This document shows positions 25,875 to 33,603 of a stretch of 64,000 nucleotides of DNA, piece after piece (the stretch's first letter is position 1; every line of letters starts with the position of its first letter). A program made the position numbers and the translations under genes. Source of the DNA: Rikenellaceae bacterium. GTDB lineage: Bacteria > Bacteroidota > Bacteroidia > Bacteroidales > Rikenellaceae. Where the stretch lies: positions 103,887-167,886 of the forward strand of contig SUZC01000005.1 in NCBI GenBank assembly GCA_015060165.1. Direction: 5' to 3'. The notes beneath the pieces are model-generated. The model was not told the DNA's origin. It did not search any database and saw only the letters and a list, made by a program, of their open reading frames with translations.

Positions 25875-26382
25875 CATCGTATCCGTCGTCACCTTCGAAA
25901 TCGCTATATTCACCCATCATCTCCTCGAAAATTGAGCCACTCATCTCGCTTGCTTCGGGGTCGTACTGATCGGGGGCAGGCGAATGCTCAAATTGCACAC
26001 GCGGGTATTTCATTCCCTCCTGAGGCTCTTTTGCCTCGATGAGTTCCATATAGTACGCTCTCTGGTTGAAGGGGTCAAACAGATAGATCAAGCGATCGTG
26101 CAGATGGGTCAGGATGCTCTCCAAATGGGTTGTCTCCATAAGCTTAGGCGCATTGGAATCGCCTGATCCGGCATCTTCGCCCATATCCAGAGAAGAGTAC
26201 TCTTCGGTGGGCTCCCAGCGGTCGTTAGCCGTAAAGAATGAGGCCATGCAGGGGTCGTAGCCGAGCATTGCGATTATGAAGTCGTGCAGATCGAGTAGGG
26301 TAGAGTCGGCTGCAATCTCGAAATCGCGAACAAAGTTGTCGTTCTCATCGCTGAGCATTCTGAATCTGAAAACCATTGACAT
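25864..26382 (-). CDS. pRiA4b ORF-3-like protein
   Basis: A 172-residue acidic protein. The N-terminal part (VFRFRMLSDENDNFVRDFEI, DSTLLDLHDFIIAMLGYD, then MASFFTANDRWEP) matches the plasmid pRiA4b ORF-3-like fold, a small beta-grasp-like domain also carried as a passenger in IS elements. The C-terminal half, rich in Asp, Glu and Pro, is probably disordered. No catalytic motif is visible and the function is unknown. It overlaps miaA by 11 bases and is co-transcribed with it. A TATATTTG -7 box lies upstream on the minus strand, near 26440-26430. No transposase accompanies it, so here it appears to be a stable chromosomal gene. Confidence 0.75.
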   Translation of the reverse strand: MSMVFRFRMLSDENDNFVRDFEIAADSTLLDLHDFIIAMLGYDPCMASFFTANDRWEPTEEYSSLDMGEDAGSGDSNAPKLMETTHLESILTHLHDRLIYLFDPFNQRAYYMELIEAKEPQEGMKYPRVQFEHSPAPDQYDPEASEMSGSIFEEMMGEYSDFEGDDGYDDEY

Positions 26383-26483
26383 AACTATCGGTATTAAAGT
26401 TTTGGTTTGTCAAACGACTAACCTTATTACAAATATAGTAAAAAAAGATGATAAGATTATCGGCCGATTATATTTTGTACTAC

Positions 26484-26523
26484 AAAAAAATACGAGCTAC
26501 CCAGATGTGTTTGAGTAGCTCGT
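26484..26523 (-). terminator. terminator of the sugar isomerase-like gene
   Basis: ACGAGCTAC and GTAGCTCGT pair across a 14-base loop. On the minus strand the stem runs into ATTTTTTTG, 31 bases after the stop codon. Confidence 0.88.
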
Positions 26524-26553
26524 GATGTTTGATAGCGTCGTGGTTGGGATAGC

Positions 26554-27378
26554 CTATTTTGTGCCATCGACAACGCCACGCAGATAACCGATTGACTCGG
26601 CAATTCCTGGGTGAGGGTTGTCACCATTCTTTTCAAACTCCAACGATACAACACCCTTATACTTAATCTGACGTAATACCTTCATAATAGGACGGAAGTC
26701 CATCACGCCACGACCCATCTCCCAGGTCTTACCCTGCTTCGATGGAGCAGTCTCGTCCTTGATGTGGATGTCGTAGATCCAATCCTTATACTTCTTGATA
26801 TCCTTTACTATATCCTCGCCCATACGAACCGAGTGACCGAGGTCCATACAGCAGCCAACACCAAGTGATGGGTCTTTGAAAATCTCGGCAACCTTCTGAA
26901 TGTTGGGGAAAGGAGCCCCGTCGGGACCGTGAGTGTGGATAGCCACCTTGATGCCTGTCTCTTTTACCTTCTTGATTACATAATCGGCAAGTTCGTAGTT
27001 GGGTACTCCGATAAATACATCGCTGCCATAGCGCTCGGCATAGGCAAACGCACGGTCAACCTCGGCCTCGCTCTTCATATAGATTGGGCCCAAGATGTAT
27101 GGATTGACACCTGCCTCGGCGCACTTTGCCTTGAATGCATCCATCTGCTCCTTTGTAGAGTTGAGAGGCAACCACCAATCCTTCACAGAGAAGTACTTCA
27201 CCTCCATGCTCTTCAAAAAAGCTAAAGTCTGATCAATGTTGAATTTACGGTAAGAGTAACCGGCAACTCCAATCTTGAAATCCTCGTAGCCGCGTTTGCC
27301 CTCTACCAATTGTGCTTGCGATGTGGTTGCTGTCACGATCAGAGCAGCTACCATTGCCATCTTAAGAAGTCTTTTCAT
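26554..27378 (-). CDS. exported sugar phosphate isomerase/epimerase-like TIM barrel
   Basis: A 274-residue protein with signal peptide (LLKMAMVAALIVTATTSQAQ) and an AP-endonuclease-2-type TIM barrel as in xylose isomerase-like enzymes. Likely metal ligands are in VAIHTHGPDG, CCMDLGHSVRMGED, IYDIHIKDE and VSLEFEKNGD, which follow the His/Asp/Glu spacing of the family. An envelope location is unusual for a sugar isomerase but common for Bacteroidetes members, whose substrates are mostly unknown (some act on keto-sugars). It is 43 bases downstream of an SGNH hydrolase gene on the same strand, so they probably work together on a glycan-derived compound. Confidence 0.82.
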   Translation of the reverse strand: MKRLLKMAMVAALIVTATTSQAQLVEGKRGYEDFKIGVAGYSYRKFNIDQTLAFLKSMEVKYFSVKDWWLPLNSTKEQMDAFKAKCAEAGVNPYILGPIYMKSEAEVDRAFAYAERYGSDVFIGVPNYELADYVIKKVKETGIKVAIHTHGPDGAPFPNIQKVAEIFKDPSLGVGCCMDLGHSVRMGEDIVKDIKKYKDWIYDIHIKDETAPSKQGKTWEMGRGVMDFRPIMKVLRQIKYKGVVSLEFEKNGDNPHPGIAESIGYLRGVVDGTK

Positions 27379-27421
27379 TGTAATGTATGTTTTGAGTTAT
27401 TATTTATCTCTTGTTTGTCGA

Positions 27422-28522
27422 TTATTTAAGTACCTTTTTCAATACCTTGCTATATGCATTAACGTAGTCCATCATTCCTATGTCGGTGGGGTGCCAGCCA
27501 TCAATCGAACCGTCGCGAGTGAGAGCGATATCCTTTTTCGATACGTAGTACAGACCCTTCACACCTTGTTTTTTGAGTTGCTCATAGGCCTTGCGGCACT
27601 CTTTGTTGCCTTTGTTGTGAGCCTCGTCGCTTTTGGGCGATGACTCGGCAAAGGGTACTCCACAATGCTCGGCGAGAATGATTGGCGCAGAACTTACGCG
27701 ACGAATCTTCTCGACAGCCTCGGTGATGCGTGGAACTATGGTGTTGAGCATACCACACATGTTGGGGATACAGTCGAGGATATATACCGCAGCGTCAACC
27801 TTGCAAATGTGGTCAACAATTGGAGCTTCCAGGCGACCATTACCCGAGAAACCGAGATTGATGACAGGAGTGTTGAACTTGCGTTTTAGAATTGAAGTCC
27901 AGGCCATTCCTGGGCGTGAAGCTGATGCTCCTTGCGCAATCGATGTGCCGTATACGATGATAGGCTTTTTGTTGTCTGGTTCCACAAAACGAAGATTATA
28001 GCCTTCAGGGATGCCGAGCTTTACCCACTTTACGGTGTTGTAGAGTGGAAGATATAGTTCGTACAGATAACCCTCTGGATTGCCGTCTTCGTATACTAGA
28101 TCACGATAGCTATATCGCGACTCGCCTCTACGGATAATCAGACCCGAAGGAGCTGCACACCATCTCTCTCGGCCATTCTTGTCCATTGAGTAGAGGTCTA
28201 CCCCGGATGAACCCATTGGTGCCATATTGTGCATATTTGTACTACCCTCCAATTCATACTTTACGGTGATTGATGGGGCGTTGCAGTAGAAGCGAATCGT
28301 TAGTCCTGCACTGTTTTGCGACAATGACCATACTGCACTGCGAAGTTGCGACTGCATTGATGCCGGGAGACGGTGGTAGTTATCATGCAACTCTGGATGG
28401 TCGATTCTGCAACCAACGTAACACTTATCGCCCTCCATAGGGTCGTACCATTTGGTCTCTTGCGCCGATGCGTAAAAGATCAATCCGAGAGTCGCGATTA
28501 TTGATAATAATAGGTGTCGCAT
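27422..28522 (-). CDS. SGNH/GDSL hydrolase
   Basis: Exported esterase-like enzyme of 366 residues with signal peptide (LLLSIIATLGLIFYASAQ). Residues about 25-175 form a beta-rich accessory domain (SQNSAGLTIRFYCNAPSITV). The SGNH hydrolase fold follows, with catalytic serine in YGTSIAQGA near residue 193, Gly in LGFSGNGRLE, the Asn-like block in CIPNMC and the catalytic Asp and His in DGWHPTD near residue 345. It probably deacetylates a carbohydrate. It is followed by the TIM-barrel isomerase-like gene and preceded by sdaA on the same strand, with 27 bases in between. Confidence 0.87.
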   Translation of the reverse strand: MRHLLLSIIATLGLIFYASAQETKWYDPMEGDKCYVGCRIDHPELHDNYHRLPASMQSQLRSAVWSLSQNSAGLTIRFYCNAPSITVKYELEGSTNMHNMAPMGSSGVDLYSMDKNGRERWCAAPSGLIIRRGESRYSYRDLVYEDGNPEGYLYELYLPLYNTVKWVKLGIPEGYNLRFVEPDNKKPIIVYGTSIAQGASASRPGMAWTSILKRKFNTPVINLGFSGNGRLEAPIVDHICKVDAAVYILDCIPNMCGMLNTIVPRITEAVEKIRRVSSAPIILAEHCGVPFAESSPKSDEAHNKGNKECRKAYEQLKKQGVKGLYYVSKKDIALTRDGSIDGWHPTDIGMMDYVNAYSKVLKKVLK

Positions 28523-28549
28523 AAATTTAGTTTGGAATAGTGGTCAGAA

Positions 28550-29752
28550 TTATTTGTGCTTATAGTGGCGAGCCAAACCTCCCTCGGCCGTCTCGCGGTA
28601 GAGGCTCGGCAGGTTGTGGCCTGTCTCCTTCATAACAGCAACAACGTGGTCGAAATTGACACGATGCTTACCATCTGAGAGGATGGCGAATGTGGCAGAG
28701 TCGATGGCACGGGCTGCTGCTACTGCATTACGCTCGATGCAGGGAATCTGTACCAATCCGCATACGGGGTCGCAGGTGAGTCCTAAGTGGTGCTCCAAAG
28801 CCATCTCGGCGGCATACTCAATCTGGGCAGGCGTACCTCCCATCAATTGGCACGCGGCTGCTGCTGCCATAGCGCAGGCTACTCCAATCTCGCCCTGACA
28901 ACCTACCTCGGCACCCGAAATCGAAGCGTTGGTCTTGGCAATATTGCCAAAGACTCCTGCCGTTGCCAAGGCTCTCAGGATGCGTATTGGGCGATAGTCG
29001 TTCAAGTCGGCCAGATGTTTCAGTACTGCCGGTAATACTCCGCACGAACCGCAAGTGGGGGCTGTGACAACCTCGCCACCCGATGCGTTCTCCTCGGCTG
29101 TGGCCAAGGCGTAGGCGTAGAGTCGTGAACGGTTACTGACCGAAGGGCCATACTCTTTGGCCTTAACCCAATAGGTGCCGGCCTTGCGACGAACCTTCAA
29201 GCCTCCGGGTAGTACTCCGTCGTTGTTGAGACCCTCGTCGATGGTGTGCTGCATCGATTGCCAAATTTTTTCGAGATATTCCCATATGTCGCTATCCTCG
29301 CTGTCCTGCACATACTCCCAATAAGTCTTACCCTCGTCTTCGCACCAGTTGAGAATCTCTTCGCTGGTAGTGAGTGGGTAGATTTTGCGCTGTGACTCCA
29401 AAGGCATATCGGGAGAGGCGATTGAACCTCCGCCAACGCTGTATATGGTCCAGTTGTCGATGACTGTTCCGCCTTTTATTGCCTCGAATAACATTCCATT
29501 GGTATGGAATGGTAGTACGATGTCGGGCTGCCATACGATTTCCAACGGTGCTATAGGCTCCAAGACTGCACGAATGGCGGCATCGGTAAGGTGACCCTTA
29601 CCCGTAGCAGCCAATGAGCCGTAGAGTGTTACTCGGAAGCTATCAATCTCTCCACATCTTGCAGCGAATTGTAGGGCAGCTTTTTTGGGCCCCATAGTGT
29701 GGCTACTCGATGGACCGTTTCCTATCTTGTATAACTCTTTTAGTGATTCCAT
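28550..29752 (-). CDS. sdaA: L-serine ammonia-lyase, iron-sulfur type
   Basis: Deaminates L-serine to pyruvate and ammonia in the cytosol using an oxygen-sensitive [4Fe-4S] cluster. It is a single 400-residue chain fusing the beta domain (KIGNGPSSSHTMGPKKAA at the start) and the alpha domain (APTCGSCGVLPA near 231, AEVGCQGEIG near 281, LTCDPVCGLVQIPCIERN near 326). Cysteines 285, 327 and 338 fit as cluster ligands. It suits an anaerobe that ferments amino acids. It lies 33 bases after ppa and 27 bases before the SGNH gene. Confidence 0.95.
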   Translation of the reverse strand: MESLKELYKIGNGPSSSHTMGPKKAALQFAARCGEIDSFRVTLYGSLAATGKGHLTDAAIRAVLEPIAPLEIVWQPDIVLPFHTNGMLFEAIKGGTVIDNWTIYSVGGGSIASPDMPLESQRKIYPLTTSEEILNWCEDEGKTYWEYVQDSEDSDIWEYLEKIWQSMQHTIDEGLNNDGVLPGGLKVRRKAGTYWVKAKEYGPSVSNRSRLYAYALATAEENASGGEVVTAPTCGSCGVLPAVLKHLADLNDYRPIRILRALATAGVFGNIAKTNASISGAEVGCQGEIGVACAMAAAAACQLMGGTPAQIEYAAEMALEHHLGLTCDPVCGLVQIPCIERNAVAAARAIDSATFAILSDGKHRVNFDHVVAVMKETGHNLPSLYRETAEGGLARHYKHK

Positions 29753-29785
29753 ATTCTCTTATATCTCTCAAATTTCAAATCTTCA

Positions 29786-30475
29786 CTATACGTGGCGTAG
29801 AATCTCCTCCAAACCCTCGAAATGGCATTTGTAGTCCTCCAGCGAGCGAGTGATGACTTCGTAAGCCTCCTCGCGGCCATAGGTGGCTACAATCTCGACC
29901 TTCTTCTGAGCCTCACTTGCACGATCCATTGCTGGCATATCCTTGTATGTGAGGAAGTAGTGCTTCAATCTGTCGACAACAATATGGGGAAGCTCCTCGA
30001 TGTCGTTGTAGCCTCGGTATGTGGCATCGTTGCGAAGTACGGCAATGATTTTATCATCGGCCTCGTCGCCATCCAGCATACGGAATCCTCCGATGGGTTT
30101 TACACTTGCTATAATATCGCCGTGAGCAATCGTACGCTCTGTCAAGACGCAGATATCCAGTGGGTCGCCGTCGCCTTTGATGCCCTCGCGTCCACTACGC
30201 TCCATGCAGAATCCTGCTACTGAATCGCCACAAAAACTCTGTGGGATGAATCCATAGAGTGCTGGTACTACTGTTGAGTATTTCTGAGGACGGTCGATGC
30301 GGATATATCCGCTGACTTTGTCGAGTTCATACTTTACCGTGTCGGTAGGTACCATCTCGATAAACGCGGTAACGATTTCCGGAGCATCTTCACCCACTTC
30401 AAGCCCGTGCCAAGGATGAGATTTGTAACGTAGACCCATCAGTCGAGCGATAGGGTCATTAATCTTGTTTCCCAT
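29786..30475 (-). CDS. ppa: inorganic pyrophosphatase, family I
   Basis: Soluble pyrophosphatase of 229 residues that pulls biosynthetic reactions forward by hydrolysing PPi. The metal-binding centre GDGDPLDICVL lies at residues 101-111, with KYELDK near 48 and YGFIPQ near 74. The N-terminal extension (PIARLMGLRYKSHPWHGLEVG) is longer than in E. coli PPase (175 residues) but usual in Bacteroidetes. It is in a minus-strand run with sdaA downstream and the acyltransferase upstream. Confidence 0.93.
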   Translation of the reverse strand: MGNKINDPIARLMGLRYKSHPWHGLEVGEDAPEIVTAFIEMVPTDTVKYELDKVSGYIRIDRPQKYSTVVPALYGFIPQSFCGDSVAGFCMERSGREGIKGDGDPLDICVLTERTIAHGDIIASVKPIGGFRMLDGDEADDKIIAVLRNDATYRGYNDIEELPHIVVDRLKHYFLTYKDMPAMDRASEAQKKVEIVATYGREEAYEVITRSLEDYKCHFEGLEEILRHV

Positions 30476-30535
30476 AATATTAGAGTTTTCGGTTGATAAT
30501 TCTTGGTTATAGTTTTAGTTCTCTTGTGCAGTTGC

Positions 30536-31678
30536 TTATCCCACGATATAGCGAGCTGCGCGAGGTAATAGTCGGTATATGATGTTGGTAAGCACCCAAC
30601 TTATGGCAAATACAAGCAATACGGTAAATATTACGCAAATTGGAGTGGGAAGCCCCAGCGGGGTGAGCATAATAATTACGGGACCGATGAAGATGTAGTG
30701 CATCATATAGATTCCAAATCCACATCGTGTAATGTTGCTTAACAGCTTTTGTGTAACAGCTGATTTGATTTGGGCGCGTTGGACGATAAGGAATACTCCG
30801 ATAGTCATCAACACTACATTGGGCGAACAGTATTGCCAAAACATCTCCAGCAGTTGTGGCGCCTCTTCGTAGCTGTATTGTTCAGCCATTGTGCTATAAC
30901 CCGAATAGGTGATAATGAATCCCGATACGTAGAGCATTGTTCCCACCGCAATGGCCTTTGCTGAACGCAATCGGTTGCCGTCACCCATCAAGTGCCCCAA
31001 AAGCAGATATCCTACAAATCCGGCAAAGTAGTAGAATGTGCCAAATCCGTTCCAAGCACATACGCCAAAGATATCGGTCGAAATCACCTGATTAAGGTAT
31101 GGTAACATAAGCGAACAACCCCACAATGCAACGAAGGTGCGAGTAAGGGTTTTGTCATTTTTCTCAACCCAAGCCGATAGGTAGGGCATAATGAGGTATA
31201 GGCCGATGAGTGTATAGATATACCACATATGTGTGGTGTAACCATTGAATGTGAATGGTATCATCGCAATGTTACTCATTGCATCGCCAAACTCCTGTGA
31301 GGGCGAAAACTCGAATGGAAAGAAGATTGACACTATGCTTTTGTCGGCACCCAATACCCCTGTAAGCCAGGGCGTGAGGTAGTAAATTGCCGACCATATA
31401 ATCATTGGGAAGAGAACTCGTGTGATACGTTTTTTGTAGAAGTCTCCAGCATTTTGCCTAACGGGCAAGAGCAGCATTCCGGTCATCATAACGAAAAGCG
31501 GTACGCAGGGACGCATCATAGAGCCGATAAATCCGCCCCAAAAACTATTGGAACTATCTTCTTGTGGTGTGGCATTGTAAATATCGACACTATGGGCTGC
31601 TATAACCATAAGAATAGCCACCAACCTTAACAGGTCGAGCCAAACTACACGTTCCCTATTTTGATTCGTACGCTCCAT
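30536..31678 (-). CDS. membrane acyltransferase (acyltransferase 3 family)
   Basis: Integral membrane O-acyltransferase of 380 residues with about ten hydrophobic segments. The N-terminal block RVVWLDLLRLVAILMVIAAHS contains the family's RxxAxxxVxxxH-like catalytic His. It probably transfers acetyl or succinyl groups to a surface polysaccharide or lipid. The family is wide and the acceptor is unknown. The 170-base upstream region has TTTG and TATTTTTG boxes on the minus strand. It is followed by ppa after 60 bases. Confidence 0.88.
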   Translation of the reverse strand: MERTNQNRERVVWLDLLRLVAILMVIAAHSVDIYNATPQEDSSNSFWGGFIGSMMRPCVPLFVMMTGMLLLPVRQNAGDFYKKRITRVLFPMIIWSAIYYLTPWLTGVLGADKSIVSIFFPFEFSPSQEFGDAMSNIAMIPFTFNGYTTHMWYIYTLIGLYLIMPYLSAWVEKNDKTLTRTFVALWGCSLMLPYLNQVISTDIFGVCAWNGFGTFYYFAGFVGYLLLGHLMGDGNRLRSAKAIAVGTMLYVSGFIITYSGYSTMAEQYSYEEAPQLLEMFWQYCSPNVVLMTIGVFLIVQRAQIKSAVTQKLLSNITRCGFGIYMMHYIFIGPVIIMLTPLGLPTPICVIFTVLLVFAISWVLTNIIYRLLPRAARYIVG

Positions 31679-31850
31679 AGAATACTGCCTATCAAAAGTG
31701 ATGCTATATTATCAAACAAAAATAAGAAAAATATTTGTCAAATTTGCGATAATAGGTGAAAATCGTTTCGCAAAACAAGATAAATATACAACTGATGATA
31801 CGTAAATGTCGGAATTTGCAGAAATCTTCAGCAAAGAGGGCTCGTGGCAG

Positions 31851-32261
31851 CTATCGTGAGTGGCGGTAGTTATGTAGGAAATTGGCGGCAAACCATATTA
31901 GCATTGGCCCTAATCCGGAGTAGAACGATGCTGTGAATTGTAGCGGAATAGAGGGAATATTTCTTAGTGTAATGCCTAAGCACATCATAAAAAGTATCAA
32001 TATCCAGCCCTTGAGCGGGAAGGTTTGTAATATGCTTGTTTGGGGTGGAAGTTGTGTTATACGGGCCGAATACTTACTTACAATTCTACGGAAAATGAAG
32101 CGGAATGCGATAAGAGTTATGATGGTGATGGGAAGTAACCAGCATAATTCTATATGGGGTATTACACTATATGCCATCACCCCTTTAATGGCGATGATGA
32201 TGCCTGGAATACCCCATATTGTTGCTGCGGTCAGGTAGAGTATATTACGTTTTACCTGCAT
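31851..32261 (-). CDS. small membrane protein of unknown function
   Basis: A 136-residue hydrophobic protein with about four membrane segments (near 8-30, 38-56, 82-100 and 108-128) linked by short basic loops. I do not recognise a family. It starts 14 bases after the M28 peptidase gene on the same strand and is probably co-transcribed with it and the beta-helix gene. The layout resembles small membrane proteins of the DUF4491/DoxX-like size class, but no motif supports a specific call. Confidence 0.6.
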   Translation of the reverse strand: MQVKRNILYLTAATIWGIPGIIIAIKGVMAYSVIPHIELCWLLPITIITLIAFRFIFRRIVSKYSARITQLPPQTSILQTFPLKGWILILFMMCLGITLRNIPSIPLQFTASFYSGLGPMLIWFAANFLHNYRHSR

Positions 32262-32275
32262 TGGTTAATACGTTA

Positions 32276-33553
32276 CTAGTATTGCTCGATGAAATCGGTT
32301 ACCAACTTGAACAGCGGCTCGTAGCTATCGAATATCGCGCTCTCCCAAGTGTCAAGTGGGGTGTGGTAATATTTGAATGCATCGCCATCCTTGTTTTCGA
32401 GGAAGATGCAAGGCACATTACGCTGAGCAAAGGGATAATGGTCGCTGTTGCCTGCCAATTTTCCTCTGTCAAGAGCTTTGAAATACGATTTTTGGTTGTT
32501 TATCTGCTCCATAAGTTTGTAGCCCTGCTCACCGGGGTCGCTTACCTCGCAATATATTTCGGGGTTGTTGTCGCCAATCATATCCAAATTAAACAGGTAG
32601 CGAATCTGTTTCAAAGGTACAGTTGGATTGTTGGCATACCACTCCGAACCTCTCAGGTAGGCATCCTCGCCTGAAAAGGCAATGAAATAAATGTCGTATT
32701 TTGGACGATGCTTAGCATAGTGTGCAGCCAAAGTGACGATGGCGGCTGTGCCCGAAGCGTTATCGTGTGCACCTGCATAGTATACCTTGCGACCGAGGTT
32801 ACCCAGATGGTCGTAGTGGGCTGTGAATACATAACAACCGTCGTGATGTTCACCCTCGACTTTGGCGATAACATTGAAGCACTCGTAATCCTTCAAGAAA
32901 CGGTTTTCGATGTTGACCTTAACCGATTTAGAATTGCTGGGAGTCGATGATGAAAGGGTCCAGATGATAGGTTTGTCAACAATTCGCTCTCCATAGGCTT
33001 TGTAAAATTTCAAAGGCTCATTCCACGTGAGGATCAGGCCTGCTACTGATGGGCAGCCTTTGCTTGCATCGTTGCTTTGCAAACGCTTGAAGTCGGCAGA
33101 GTGTTTGTAGGTAAACCAAAAGTCGCAAACAACGAAGGCATCCTTGTATTCGGGCTTGGCCAAATCGGTAAAAATCTTCTCGCTATTGTAGTTCGCGGTA
33201 TCGATATGGTAGAGAGGGAATTCCCCTTTGATGCCGGGCGAGAATTCACGCAGGTTGAATTCGATGCCGGCCGATAGCTTTTTACCATCGATCGCAACTT
33301 GCATTTTGCCTGGGAATGTGTTGATATCCATCTTGAATGGTTGGCAGATTACCTCGTCAACCCCCGCCCGTTTAAACTCATCCTCCAAATATTTTCCAGC
33401 CTTGTTGGCGCCGTCGTAGGCGTAGCCGCGTCCCTGATATTTAGCCGAGCTAAGCTCCTTTACGATGGCCTTGTAGTGGTTGAGGTCTTGCGCTACCGAT
33501 GCGTTGCTGAATATGCAAAACGACAACGCAATCAAAAACAATTTTTTAGTCAT
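32276..33553 (-). CDS. M28 family metallopeptidase (exported)
   Basis: Zinc aminopeptidase of 425 residues with signal peptide (KKLFLIALSFCIFSNASVAQ). I start at MTKKLFLI (33553); the frame is open further upstream, but those residues are Arg-rich and precede the signal sequence. Zinc-site motifs of the family are present: FTAHYDHLG, GAHDNASGTAAIV, IAFSGEDAYLRGSEWY, LFNLDMIGD and the final His in KYYHTPLDTW. A PA-type insert domain occupies the first half. It should trim peptides in the periplasm or outside. The gap to the beta-helix gene upstream is 50 bases. Confidence 0.9.
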   Translation of the reverse strand: MTKKLFLIALSFCIFSNASVAQDLNHYKAIVKELSSAKYQGRGYAYDGANKAGKYLEDEFKRAGVDEVICQPFKMDINTFPGKMQVAIDGKKLSAGIEFNLREFSPGIKGEFPLYHIDTANYNSEKIFTDLAKPEYKDAFVVCDFWFTYKHSADFKRLQSNDASKGCPSVAGLILTWNEPLKFYKAYGERIVDKPIIWTLSSSTPSNSKSVKVNIENRFLKDYECFNVIAKVEGEHHDGCYVFTAHYDHLGNLGRKVYYAGAHDNASGTAAIVTLAAHYAKHRPKYDIYFIAFSGEDAYLRGSEWYANNPTVPLKQIRYLFNLDMIGDNNPEIYCEVSDPGEQGYKLMEQINNQKSYFKALDRGKLAGNSDHYPFAQRNVPCIFLENKDGDAFKYYHTPLDTWESAIFDSYEPLFKLVTDFIEQY

Positions 33554-33603
33554 AGTATGTATAAATGTATAATAATAATCAAACCTATGCGAGCGATCGG
33601 CTG

